Origin: Elymus sibiricus
Taxonomy: Eukaryota; Streptophyta; Magnoliopsida; Poales; Poaceae
DNA: 64,000 bases
Reading direction: 5' to 3'
Assembly: GCA_039707655.1 (NCBI GenBank)
Contig: CM077664.1
Coordinates: 121,494,485-121,558,484, forward strand
Each line of letters opens with the position of its first letter. Position 1 is the stretch's first letter. Shown piece by piece: positions 36,869-47,492 of this stretch. The notes beneath the pieces were generated by a model. The model saw only the letters and a program-made list of their open reading frames with translations, was not told where the DNA came from and searched no databases. Position numbers and translations under genes: made by a program.

Positions 36869-38412
36869 TTCTACTTGTAGACTGTGTTGGTATTTCCCGA
36901 AGAGGAGAGGATGATGCAGTATAGTAGAGATAAGTATTTCCCTCAGTTAAGAAGCAAGGTTATCAATCTAGTAGGAGAACCACACAAAATCCCTTTAGCA
37001 GTACCTGCACACACAAAAGCAAACACTTGCACCCAACGCAAATAAGAGGGTTCTCAATCCTCTTAGCGGTTATTTGCAAGGATTAATTTTGATAGTGATA
37101 GATAGATAAACTAAAATACTAAATAAAATAAAAGTAAATAAATTGCAGCAAGGTATTTTTGGTTTTAAATATATGATAAAAGTAGACCCGGGGGCCATAG
37201 TTTTCACTAGAGGCTTCTCTCTCGAACACATAGCATACGGTGAGTAAACAAATTACTGTTGGGCAATTGATAGAAAAGCAAATAATTATGACGAATTCAT
37301 GGCATTCACGTCTGAGACAAGTAGACCGACTCTTGCCTGCATCTACTACTATTACTCCACCCATCGACCGCTATCCAGCATGCATCTAGGGTATTAAGTA
37401 TGAAACAGAGTAACACCTTAAGCAAGATGACATGATGTAGACAAAGTAAACTCAAGCAATATGATTAAACCCCATCTTTTTATCCTTAATGGCAACAATA
37501 CAAATATGTGTCATGTCCCTTTCTGTCACTGGGATTGAGCACCGCAAGTTTGAACCCATCACAAAGCACCTCTCCCATTGCAAGATAAACCAATCTAGTT
37601 GGCCAAACCAAATTGATAGATCGGAGAGAAATACAAAGCTATAACAATCATGCATAAAAGAGTTCAGAGAAGACTCAAATATTTCTCATGAATAATCTGA
37701 TCATAAACTCACAATTCATCGGATCCCAACAAACACACCGCAAAAGAAGATTACATCGGATAGAACTCCAAGAACATCGAGGAGAACATGGTATTGAAGA
37801 TCAAAGAGAGAGAAGAAGCCATCTAGCTACTAGCTATGGACCCGTAGGTCTGTGGTAAACTACTCACACATCATCGGAAGGGCAGCAAGGTTGATGAAGA
37901 AGCCCTCCATGATCGATTCCCCCTCCGACAGAGTACCGGAAAAGGCCTCTAGATGGGATCGCGGAAGAACAGAGGCTTGCGGTGGCGGAAAGGTTCTCTC
38001 TTCTATCCCTCTGGTATATTGGGAATATTTGGGAATTTATAGCATTAGAATTAGGTCAGGAGGGGCTACGAGGGGCCCACAAGCCTGGGAGGCGCGCCCT
38101 ACCCCCGAGGGCGCGGCTCCCGAGCTTGTCGCTCCCTCGTGGCTCCTCTGGTCTTCTCCCAAAGCTTCGTGGGTCTCTTCTGGTCCAGAAAAAATTAATC
38201 CAAAGTTTTTTTCTCATTTGGACTTTTTTTGATAATGATTTTCTGAAAAGACAAAAACAAGCAAAAAACAGCAACTGGCACTGGACACTGGGTTAATAGG
38301 TTAGTCCCAAAAAATGATATATAATGGCATATAATTGCATGTAAAACATCCAAGATTGATACTATAATAGCATGGAACAATCAAAAATTATAGATACGTT
38401 GGAGACGTATCA
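36869..38412 (-). repeat. Gypsy G 5' LTR
   Basis: 1544 bp, tgatacgtctccaacg (from 38412 on the minus strand) to a terminus reading aa instead of ca at 36869-36870. A TATA-like box on the minus strand lies about 38032-38043. Matches 22779-24307 and the solo LTR 3121-4680. Confidence 0.9.
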
Positions 38413-38417
38413 CCCCC

Positions 38418-38792
38418 TAAATGTTTGTGAAGGTTTGGAGGCCATCTCAAGGTCTACCATTATTAGCTGAGAATTGCATTCTTTGTGATATCCCAAGGAG
38501 AATAGGGAGCCTTCGTGACGTTGGTGTGCCTTCGTGGTAACATCCACCCTCCAACGATGACTTGCTTACATCCAAGGAAATGAACATCGGGATACATCCT
38601 CGTCTTGGTGTCTTTGGTTAACTCTAACCCCTAGCTCCCTAATGTTGAACTTATTATGTTGTATTGGTTATCTCACTATAGCAATTCTTTAGTCTCACTT
38701 TTAAATTCTAGATGCCTAAACTTGCTAAGGATCATGTAAAATTTGTAATTGTACCTATTCACACATCCGTTAGGTCTATCTCGATCCTTTCA
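38418..38792 (+). repeat. Sirevirus B 3' LTR, segment 4 (end)
   Basis: Continues directly from segment 3 and ends tctatctcgatcctttca, very close to the end of Sirevirus C (catctcgatcctttca in its orientation). It gives the right boundary of B. Confidence 0.78.
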
Positions 38793-38797
38793 CCATC

Positions 38798-38989
38798 AAC
38801 AATACATGAGCTTGTCCAAGCCTGGCTAGAGATTTGTTTGGTGTTTATTATTCCACAGATGCAATTAATTTTTCCTCTTGATCTCATATTCAGGAACCAA
38901 CGCAGTTCTAGCATAGAAAATAAACTTAATTGTAAACATGGAAATATAAAGAATTACTTTATTATTGCCTTTATGGTGTATTTCCAACA
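38798..38989 (-). repeat. Copia LTR fragment (BARE/E-related)
   Basis: About 190 bp resembling the last part of the Copia E LTR (+ orientation): aataaacttaattgtaaac, tattgcctttatggtgt, end ttccaaca at 38989. It is diverged and truncated at the B insertion point, so it predates B. Confidence 0.7.
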
Positions 38990-39411
38990 CTCCATTTAGA
39001 GGGCGAGAAATCCATCATGACCCCGACTGGGTCCCTAGGCTCAGGCTCGGGCTTGGCCTCGATGGGGATGGGGACGAATGGGGCAAAGGGGGCAACATGG
39101 GTGATGATGTCTTCTTCGTTGGTGTCGAAGTCGACCCACCGACATGGCATGAACGGGCGAGGCGCCGTTGGTGAAGATGCCATCAGTGATGGATACGATA
39201 GTGCTTGAGGTGCCAGATCCACCGCGGCCGCCACGACATGAGTTACCGATGTAAAGGGAGCCATCTGATCCCCCGCGCCCTCCACCGGTGAGGCGTGGGC
39301 CATTGTGGAAGAGGATGCGACGGCTACTGCGGCGAGTGCGTCACGGGGTAAGGTCACGCAGCCAGCGCGCGGGGTCTGCGACAACAAGTTGCTGTCCACT
39401 GGGATGTTCAA
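38990..39411 (-). pseudogene. Gene-like first-exon fragment, unknown family
   Basis: GC-rich ORF of about 140 codons on the minus strand from the ATG at 39409-39411 (MNIPVDSNLLSQ), cut at its 3' side by the Copia LTR end at 38989. Content is Ala/Pro/Ser-rich, with MPCRWVDFDTNEEDIITHV and an acidic EAKPEPEPRDP stretch. A TATA-like box (39560-39568) and a CT-rich leader with plant-like aaacctagccgcc (near 39525) lie upstream. This looks like the promoter-proximal part of a host gene or a transposon-carried gene. I do not recognise the family, and no domain is visible. Confidence 0.4.
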
Positions 39412-39559
39412 CTAATGTTGGGCATCCTTGTGCGGCAATATTATCGTGGCGAGGCGGGTTGGGGAGGAGACGGCGGCTAGGGGAGCGGGATAAGGCGACA
39501 ACGGACAGGGGGGAAGGAGGCGGCTAGGTTTAGGATAACGAGGACTTATAGTCGTCGGG

Positions 39560-39568
39560 CTTTTATAG
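39560..39568 (-). promoter_or_regulatory. TATA-like box of the gene-like fragment
   Basis: ctataaaag on the minus strand, about 150 bp upstream of the ATG at 39411, in a GC-rich setting. Confidence 0.45.
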
Positions 39569-39569
39569 C

Positions 39570-40058
39570 CGCGGCAGGCGGCTCACCGGCAGATGATACC
39601 ATTTGGCGGCCATCCGACGGGCCACCCCAGGTATCCGAGGGAGCATGCACACCATTAATGAGATGGGCGATTAGCTGTCATGTCGCCCCCTCGCTAATAA
39701 TTCTTTGTGTGCGGTGGAGCATGTACAAGCGTCGGGAAGCTTCAAAACCCGGTCATGGCATGAGGAGGAAGAAGATGAAACTTCCCTCCCGCGCTGGCGG
39801 TTCGCGATGGAGCACGGTGCAAACTGGGCCTCCAAAACCTTCATATTTGGAGGCTACGAGCTCGATTTTGGAGGGAGCTCCTTAAATGATGGTGATCATG
39901 TAGCAACTCTACTTGAGTGTCTTCTTGTGTGCTGATCGTCATACTAGCGATTATTATGACGATCGACCACATATAACACATCTGCTAGAGTTTCTCTAAG
40001 GCCAGTCTTGCACCTAATCGATGGTCCAGGTATCCATTTAGTAGGATCATCATTCTAG
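39570..40058. other. No gene seen
   Basis: GC-moderate sequence upstream of the gene-like fragment; short ORFs without recognisable motifs. Confidence 0.4.
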
Positions 40059-40198
40059 CAATATGAAGAATGTCTCAGTCCAAGAGATAAATTTGATATG
40101 GAACCACCATGTTAGAGAATAAGTCGTTGTAGCAATGTGAAGAATGTCTTGATCCGAGAGATAAATTTGATATGGAACCACCATGTTAGAGGATAAGG
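40059..40198. repeat. Tandem duplication, ~65-bp unit
   Basis: Two copies of a segment containing gagataaatttgatatggaa and ccaccatgttagag (about 40059-40123 and 40133-40198), with a few substitutions and a ~74-bp period. Confidence 0.85.
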
Positions 40199-40494
40199 AG
40201 AAGAAAATTGTATAAGACGGAGTCGAACGCTTTATGAAAATGAAGTTTAATGCTCATCGTTGTTCCTTTTCGAAAAAATGATCATCGTTGGTGCCTTCCT
40301 AGAGTGGCAACAACTTACAAGGTCAAGCCCGCGTTGCACTAACAATCTTCCAAAGTTGGATCCTTACAATTCCTAAGCTTCCAAGGAATCGAGGCCTAGA
40401 AGAGCTCCAAAGTTTTTTTCTTGAGATGGGCCTCGTCTGTAAATGTCTAGTCGGGTTATGGGTCCCACATGACAGTGTTGGAACCGACATTCCA

Positions 40495-40945
40495 TTAAAA
40501 CACTTTCCAAAAAAAATGAAAACGTTCAGGAATTTTTTATTTTTGTGAATTTCCAAAAAATGTTCAGAAATTTTAAAAATATTCGTGAACTTCAACAGTG
40601 TTCATAAATTTAAAAATCTTCACGAATATGGAATAAGTATTCACAAATTCTAAAAATTGTTCATGAGTTTAATAATTCTTTACGATTTTTGAAAAATGGC
40701 CTTGAATTTTAAAAAATGTTGTAGATTTAAATAAATGTTTGTAAATTAAAAAAATTTAAATAATATGAAAAAATCTTCATGTATTTTTAAAAAATGTTCA
40801 CAATTTTGGAAAAAACATTTTGAATTTCAATTTTTTCCAAGAATTTATGTTGTGTCCCCAAATTTGAAAATATTTACTAACTAAAAGAATAAACAAACAT
40901 AAAAACAAACAGAAAAATAAAATATGAAAAAATTGGTAGGGAAGA
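40495..40945. repeat. AT-rich degenerate repeat
   Basis: Irregular repetition of aaaatgttca and gaatttn units (aaaaaatgttcagaaatttt, aaaaaatgttcacaattttg) on both strands. This kind of sequence is common in Triticeae intergenic DNA. Family not assigned. Confidence 0.5.
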
Positions 40946-41566
40946 AAGGAAAAAAAAGGAACGAAAGCTTCTCAAAACCAGAAGAACCGGTCTACATGGC
41001 CAACCTTAGCAGCCCGCAGGGACTGCATTTGCTCGACCACCTCCGCAGTACACACGGAATGTGAATTGCCATAATAACCTTTGAAATAAAAATAAAAAAT
41101 AATTTCGAAAACAAAGAACGGTGTGGAAATGCACGCGCTATCCTTTAGTACCTTCGAAGATCGATTTGAGTCTTACAAGTGTGGAAATCCTAGAATTATT
41201 ATACTCGTGCCAATATTTTCCGAGATGGAGACATGCTTGGCCTAGATCAATGCCAAAGCGAAATGGCACCGGGAAAGCGAGTCGGCATCCACAGGAATGC
41301 AAGCCAGTTAGCCATTAGCTGGACATCTCCTTGGCTATGTTCAGATTACACACATCTCATTTTCGCAGCAATCGCTTTTTTTGTCTCCGCCCACTCGTGT
41401 CGTGCGTGTATCCAGCTTAAAATGGATTCGTATTTGTACGGGGATTCCTCCGGTAATGGAAATGAATTGTTAGTCTTCAAACAACGACACTGAAAACGAA
41501 GTTTTTCAACGTGAACGTGACTGTATTTTTCCTCTTTTGCAGGACTATGAAGCACTTGCATTTTGG
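40946..41566. other. No gene seen
   Basis: Mixed sequence with short unsupported ORFs on both strands; no homology recognised. Confidence 0.4.
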
Positions 41567-41860
41567 GCGCCTCGGTTTCTAGAAGAAATGAATTTTATGT
41601 GAATAAAAAAATCATAGAAAGTGAAATGACAGGCATCTCAAATCCTATAAGGAAAGAGATGTTATTTTATTTCTAGGATAGGATTTTTTTCGATTGGGTC
41701 TAGACTATTTTTTTTCTTTGAAATACGAAGGATTGGTTCATATCCTGTACAGAAATATGATTCTATTTCTACAAACTAAAAAACTCCAAAGGAAATTTCC
41801 TATAAATTTTTCTATCCTTGGGAATCCCACTAAAATTCCTGTAAACCAAAGGAGGTCTTA
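41567..41860. repeat. Possible MITE remnant
   Basis: The left end gcctcggtttctagaagaa weakly pairs with the right end attcctgtaaaccaaaggag. The interior has aatcctat and ggatagga elements typical of small cereal inverted-repeat elements. No clear TSD. Confidence 0.3.
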
Positions 41861-42141
41861 GTGTATTTTTTATTTTTCACATACATTAAGTTCCTGCAAG
41901 TATGAAACACAAACATTAGTATTGTCGGTGCTATCAATAAGGTGGGTAAACTACTTGAGGTACGTCTCTCTATCGTTGGTATTTTTGTTAACTGGTTGTC
42001 TATCTATTTTGTATACCTTATATCACATGATTTTGTAATTTTGTCAGATGTCTGCATCCATCGTGTAGACAGAGCGAATGTGCCATCAATATATTTCTTT
42101 ATCTAGAAAATACTCAACAAGGCGAGCCAACATTTTAACAC

Positions 42142-42254
42142 TGAGAACAGCCTTTTGGTGCGGTGGTGTAGTTGTGGTGGCATGACTCCACCCACAGGGT
42201 TTCAATATACAGTATGAGTCTTCTATACAGTCTTTCTATCAAAAAATAATAATC
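42142..42254 (+). mobile_element. tRNA-derived SINE
   Basis: 113 bp with a good pol III A box (tggtgtagttg at about 42167) and a degenerate B box (gggtttcaa near 42199), ending in caaaaaataataatc. Flanked by the 8-bp direct repeat tttaacac (42134-42141 and 42255-42262). The combination supports an LINE-mobilised SINE; the family is not assigned. Confidence 0.6.
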
Positions 42255-42262
42255 TTTAACAC

Positions 42263-43105
42263 CAGTGTTCTTAACCTAAACCTCAACACTCCGCCTGCTG
42301 CGTTATTGTGTGTAGGTCTTGACCATTAGCTGCGCGTACCTGCATCGGCACGCGCAACATCAATTGGGTGTAGAGAAAGAGGAGAGGGACTGAGAGAGAG
42401 AGAGGGGGGTGCGGGAATGAACATGAGATCGGCGCAGAAGGTGGAGGTGATGGTGGCGACCGAGGCGTGCCTTGGTTTCTCAATATGACATACATCGCTG
42501 CTCGTCCTTTTCTAAGTAGACTCAGGTGCTACGAATCAGCTTCGACTTGCTATGTTTCTTAGTGGGCTTTGCGTGGCGGCGAGGCCCAATTAACCAGAAA
42601 GCTCCGAAATCCACCAGAATAGCAACCCTCTAGGACAGCTGGTCCACTTAGCGAGAAACCACGGGATAAGACAGCCATCCAACGGCTAGAAATGGTCAGG
42701 ATGCGAGATCTGACGGCCAAAAATGCCCAAGTCGTGCGAAGGCTGGGATTAGGTGTAGTTTTACTGTCCTAAATTACCATCGGCATTCATTAACACTATC
42801 ATCAGCATTAATTTGCAGTAAATGTCGGATAAGAAACCACCTATTTTTACACAAAAACCAAAATAATTGCAACAATGAATCGAGAAGTATAAAATTCTGG
42901 CAAAAGTAACTACTGCTGGTAGCAAAAGCAAACAGGTCCTGCTTTTGTCCTTCATGTACCTCCGCTCACATATCAAATCAAGATGAAAAAGAACAATCTA
43001 TGCTCGAGTGAATGTCCACCTAATGTTGACAATACATGTATTTCTTTTATAACAGAAATGAGTTCAATCTATTGATTAATAAGAAAAGAATTGTCCGAAA
43101 ATTGC
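42263..43105. other. No gene seen
   Basis: Unassigned intergenic DNA. A ga-rich microsatellite-like stretch (gagagagagaga) lies near 42391-42405. Confidence 0.4.
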
Positions 43106-43508
43106 CTTTGGAGCTCGGCCTCCATGGAGGTCTCCAAATTCAAATATCAAATTTCATCGAAATCCATATTTTTACATTTCAAAAAATTCTGAAAAAAATA
43201 CAGATATACATGAAGGCATAACACACATGTGTGTAAATTTTGAGGGCAAAATACGTTGAAATGAGGGCTGTGCAAAAAGACAAATCTGGGGCTTTTTAAC
43301 ACATGATACTATTCATCCTCCCAGGTCATGAATTTGTCTTTTTTGTACAGGTCACATTTCAACGTATTTCATCCTGAAATTTTACACACATACACATAAC
43401 ATCCTTGTTTACTTGCATAATTTTTTTCAGATTTATTTGAAACCGAAAAGTTTGAATTTTGATTTTTTTTTTTTAAAAAGGGCCTCCATGGAGGCCGAGA
43501 GCCAAACG
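43106..43508. mobile_element. Fold-back MITE with ~195-bp arms
   Basis: Long imperfect inverted repeat. The left end ggagctcggcctccatggag pairs with the right end ctccatggaggccgagagcc. Inner arms also pair, for example aaatacgttgaaatg (left) with catttcaacgtattt (right). No coding capacity. No convincing TSD, so superfamily unknown. Confidence 0.7.
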
Positions 43509-44622
43509 TCCGTTCTCGCACTCTAGTTAATTAGCTGAAATTGGTATCGTGACAATAAATGATTCTCACTCTAAAAGGTTATCATCATCAAAACTATAGT
43601 TATTCATTGATATATCATGAAATGTATTCCTTCATACAAAAATATGTTAACGCGTATTTTCAAGAAAAGGACATGTTTGCACGTGTTTGCACAATAAAAT
43701 ATGACGAGGAGGCTTTTACAGTAGCATCGACCCGGACGGTGCCTACAGTCATGCAGTTTTCTCCTGGCATGGATGGAAGGCACTGTTATCTCCAGACTGG
43801 CCCGCCAACGCCCTACGCAAATATATTGTTTGTGTTTGGGTGTGTCTCGGATGTGTTAGATGTGTGCATGTTGTTATGCAGAGGTTAGGTTTTCCCTTGA
43901 CGCGGTTATATCGGCTTGATATGATGACTGAATGAAATCCCTTTGTCAGAAAAATATCTTTTGGCCAACAAGAAATACGGTACATACACAACCAAGATAG
44001 TCAGAATCATGATTCTGAATCAGATCACACCCCTGATGGTAGGATCACAAATAGTAGAATCTTGACTACCAGAATCTTAAAAACGTAAATATTACTAGCC
44101 AGAATCATAGAATCGTATGAGTCAGTTTGGATAGTAAAGTTTGTACAATAGAATCGCGATTTGGACTACCCATCGACTGTCGTGGTGGATGTACGTACAC
44201 ATCTGTTCAGGTGCATGGGCCGCTCGACTGGCATTATCGAGTGCATCTTGTTGGGGTTTGCGCATCGTTGAGTATGTCGGGCGAGTGTTCATGACCTATG
44301 TGTTTCTTTCTTCTTTTTTTTGAAAATATGATTTTCAATTAATGCAATGTGATATATTGATTTTTGCTATATATGCTATATAGATGAGTGAGCGAGATTT
44401 GTTAGAGGGGATCTCTTCCGTGAAAAAAGAACGGGTCTGCCAGCGGGTGAAGGCCAAAGAGCGGCGGAGCGGCTGAGGAAGGCGATGTCCTCTTATTTTT
44501 TTCAGTCAACCGCACATCCTAGTCTCCTACGTATAGTAGCATCTGAGCAATAGATCAAAGTGTTCAATCTCTTCTTTGTTATCAAATTATACGAATCAAA
44601 CCATCAACATGGGAAAAATTCC
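43509..44622. other. No gene seen; possible old repeats
   Basis: 43800-43950 (ttgttatgcagaggttaggt, later tgaatgaaatccctttgtcag) recalls the 3' end of cereal LINE-like copies but has no clear tail or TSD. 44005-44155 repeats agaatc about seven times, perhaps a MITE relic. Neither is firm. Confidence 0.3.
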
Positions 44623-44625
44623 TAA

Positions 44626-46288
44626 GAGCATCTACAACCGGAGCCCTCAAATCTGCCTCAAACGCACGGGCGAGCTGTCCGGTCACTGTCCCGACGCAAA
44701 ATTGCCACCCAAGCGGCCCTCGCAAATCCGGCCCAAACGCCTGGACTAACCGGCACTCCTCATACCCGGCCCATATTTGGGGCAGATATAGGGATGCCCG
44801 GACGCGCCCGCCACGTCGTCTCTGACAAGCCGGACCTATCCCAAATCCTCTCAAAATTGACTAGCACTCCAGTTCGACCTAACTCCTCCCGCCTCCGTCC
44901 TCCATTTCCCGCCTTCACGCCGCCACCCACCTCGTCCCTTGCTCCTCGCCCCCTCCGTCGTCGCTGGTGTCATCGCCGACAACAATGTCCACCACCATGG
45001 TCACGGATGATGCCTCTGTGGAATTGGTCGGGCTCCCCTACCTGGCGGCGGATCCTTGCAAGGCAAAGAACCTTGCCCGGAAGGACAGCCGCCAAAGGCA
45101 GCGCGAGTAGGAGGCAGTGGCAAAGGCATCTGTGGAGGTGGTCGGTGTTGCGATGGTGTTCGTGTCTGGTGCTGAGGACATGGACTTTGGCGCGACACAA
45201 AACAATCCGGAGGTCGTGGCCGCAGGGACAAACAACTTGTCAGCGGAGTCTGACTCCGTCCCGCCCTCCCAGCGGACAAGCATCCCGGATTTGAGCTTTT
45301 CGCAAGCCGTTCCCGACGCGTCCACGATGGCCGACTTGCTGCAGCTCCAAAGGCATCGGGCGATGTCGAGCAATGCCGGCTCCGGGCATGCCCACACGTT
45401 GTTCGACGAAACGCCCGACCAAGACCCAGTACATTCTTTTCCCCCTTTCACACTTGCATTCGTATATTCTTTTGTTGCACATACCATATGATCAAACTTG
45501 TAGGACGATAGTTAAATTGCGATGCATATTGTAGAAACAAATATTGCAAGACATGATAAATGATGGTCAAGAATCTTTGCAATTTACCATGGGAGATACC
45601 AACTCCCCGGTGTTTCAAGTTGGGTAAACATCACACACTAAAAAGAAGAAAGTTGGTGTGAAAGTAGTGAAGCCAAGAGGTCCAGCATTCACACAATTTG
45701 AAATTTTTTTGTGGTGCGGAAGTTGGTGTACTACTAGCATGGACCCGATTTGTGGAACCGAACAAAAAGGCGAGAAATATTGGGGAAAAGATTCACAAAC
45801 TTTACCATGAGCAAAAACACTATGTGAAGCCACACCCAATCTCTACCAACAATGTCTTGTGCTCTCTCCAACATAGATGGTCACTCATCCAAGAGGTCGT
45901 GAGCAAATTTGTTAGTTATATCAAACAAGTTATTGGGCGGAACCAAAGCGGCATCGGAGTTCAATCAATGCAACTTTGGCGACGTCTTTGTACCATCAAG
46001 TGGAGAAGAAAGCATTCACGTTTTCCCATTGTTGGATGAAATTCAATGGGAAACCTAAGTGGCAAACCGTCATCAAGGAGATTGAAAACGGCACGGAGAA
46101 GATGAAGAAAAACAATGGGTCTAGCTCCGCTCAATCAATTGGATTGGACGAGGAAGAAGATGGAAATGGTGGGGCGAACATGCAATCAACCGTGCCGAAG
46201 AAAAACCGGCAGGTGATAGGGAACAAGTGGGAGAAGGAGAGGGTGGCGCCTGAAGGCGCAGCAAGCAAAATGTCCGTCACTTGGACGG
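44626..46288 (+). mobile_element. PIF/Harbinger element, 5' part (cut by Sirevirus C)
   Basis: Begins gagcatctacaaccgg after a taa (44623-44625), as Harbinger ends with a TWA target do. It contains an ORF1-type gene and is cut at 46288 by the LTR of Sirevirus C. The rest, with any transposase, would lie beyond C, outside the window. Confidence 0.6.
44985..46288 (+). pseudogene. PIF/Harbinger ORF1 (Myb-like, NAM-associated domain), broken
   Basis: ORF1 proteins of plant PIF/Harbinger elements bind DNA and assist the transposase. The start at 44985 (MSTTMVTDDASVEL) opens an exon with an in-frame TAG at 45108-45110, then continues to about 45430. A probable intron follows. A second coding part (about 45560-46288, several frame changes) shows the Myb-like/NAM-associated pattern: KKVGVKVVKPRGPAFTQFE, TSMDPICGTEQKGEKYWGK, NQSGIGVQSMQLW, TFSHCWMKFNGKPKWQ, then an acidic GLDEEEDGN tail. 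It ends at the LTR of Sirevirus C. Family recognition is from memory of these motifs. Confidence 0.62.
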
Positions 46289-47031
46289 TGAAAGGATCGA
46301 GATGGACATAGAGGGGGGTGAATAGGTACAATTACAAAAAAAAATATTGTTACTTAGCAATTTTAGGCAATAGTGCGGAATATGAAAGTGAGCCTAACAA
46401 TTGCTAAGGTGATTCTAGTGCTAAGCAAGGTGACAAAATACAACAAGTAATGGATAGGCAAGCACAATATAATGCAAGTAAAGACTAAGAGACAAATGAC
46501 CACAAGTAGGGAGTTAGGGTTAGGGATAACCGCAACTCCGAGAGACGAGGATGTATGCCGATGTTCACTTCCTTGGAGGGAAGCTACGTCACCGTTTAGA
46601 GAGGTGGATATTACCACGAAGGCACACCAACGCCACGAAGGCTCGCCCTATTCTCTCTTTGAGATATCACCACGAAGGCGATTCTCAACCACTAGTGGTA
46701 GACCTTGAGGTGGTCTCCAAACCTTCACAAACTTTCCGGGGGTAATCACAATGAAACGATTCCTCTCCGAAGAACTCTTACCGCCTAGGAGTCTCCAACC
46801 TCCAAGAGTAACAAGAACGATGGGGAAAGCTCAAACTTGCTCAAATCACTAATTCCTTTGGTCAAGAGAAGGGGAAGGAGTGGATCTATCACTTGATTGG
46901 ACAACTTCTTGCGGATTCTCTCAAATCCCTTCGGGATCTAGGATTTGGTGTATGAGGTTGTGAGAGAGAGTGAAATGTGTTCTAGGGTTAGCTCAAAGTG
47001 AATGGTCAACCGTATCCCGTGGTGGAAGAAG

Positions 47032-47043
47032 GCTATATATAGT
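47032..47043 (-). promoter_or_regulatory. TATA-like box of Sirevirus C LTR
   Basis: actatatatagc on the minus strand, about 40 bp downstream (in element sense) of the palindrome cluster. The arrangement is the same as in Sirevirus A. Confidence 0.6.
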
Positions 47044-47082
47044 GATAGTGCATATATGACCGTTGTGTAAGTGACTGCGTCG

Positions 47083-47492
47083 GGTCGGACATCCGGGCCA
47101 GGGGCCGGACATCCGGGCATTTGAAATATACACAGCATATGCACAGAGCAGAGTAGAACCAGAGGACCCGGACATCCGGCCATCGGCCCGGACATCCGGC
47201 AGTCCAAGAAGGGCCGGACATCCGGCGGTAGGGGCCGGACATCCGGCGAGTGCAAGCCAAAACGCGGCCAAGCTACTGGACAGGTTGGGCCGGATATCCG
47301 GGGAAGCCCCGGACGTCCGGCCACTCAGGACCGCCCGGACATCCGGCCTAGTGCCGGACATCCGGCGAGTGCGCGCCCAAAAGCAGTCCAGCTTCTGGAC
47401 AAGAGCCTCGGATTTCTGGGGCAGCCCCAGACATCTGGGCAGTGGAGCCCGGACATCCGGCTGTGAGGCCGGACATCCGGCCATCAGAGAGG
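47083..47492. repeat. Family C palindromes in LTR U3 (ccggacatccgg)
   Basis: About 14 copies in 410 bp, mostly gccggacatccggc or close variants (ggatatccgg near 47291, ggacgtccgg near 47311, cagacatctggg near 47427). Some lie in pairs, as near 47168-47200. Each perfect copy has two ccgg sites. Confidence 0.93.

Larger units (their letters stand above)
22779..38412 (-). mobile_element. Gag-only Gypsy retrotransposon G, interrupted by BARE
   Basis: Minus-strand Gypsy element with LTRs at 22779-24307 and 36869-38412, a primer-binding site for tRNA-Asp, one short gag ORF and a long noncoding 3' half. Flanks are acccc (22774-22778) and ccccc (38413-38417), a TSD with one mismatch. Without the BARE insertion it is about 6.9 kb. 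No protease, RT or integrase motif is present, so it is nonautonomous. The LTR style (tgatacgtctccaacg, ggcgcgcc blocks) is that of common Triticeae Gypsy families such as Sabrina or WHAM; I cannot fix the family name. Confidence 0.87.
9492..38792 (+). mobile_element. Sirevirus-type Copia retrotransposon B, 3' part, heavily interrupted
   Basis: Host of the nested stack on the left. Visible pieces are interior (9492-11107), then LTR segments 11108-11340, 12890-13313, 22346-22778 and 38418-38792. Removing the insertions and their TSDs gives an LTR of about 1465 bp starting tgaaagtgcactcatg and ending cgatcctttca, like A and C. Sirevirus A inserted in its interior at 9486/9487. The 5' part lies left of the window. 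The bases after its end are ccatc (38793-38797). Confidence 0.82.

Noticed and set aside
43800..43950. LINE 3' end
   Set aside because: Similarity to cereal LINE tails is weak, with no poly(A) or target duplication.
47083..47492. CRISPR-like array of ccggacatccgg repeats
   Set aside because: Spacing is irregular, repeats are only 12-16 bp palindromes, spacers are not uniform and the DNA is plant nuclear; these are LTR palindromes.
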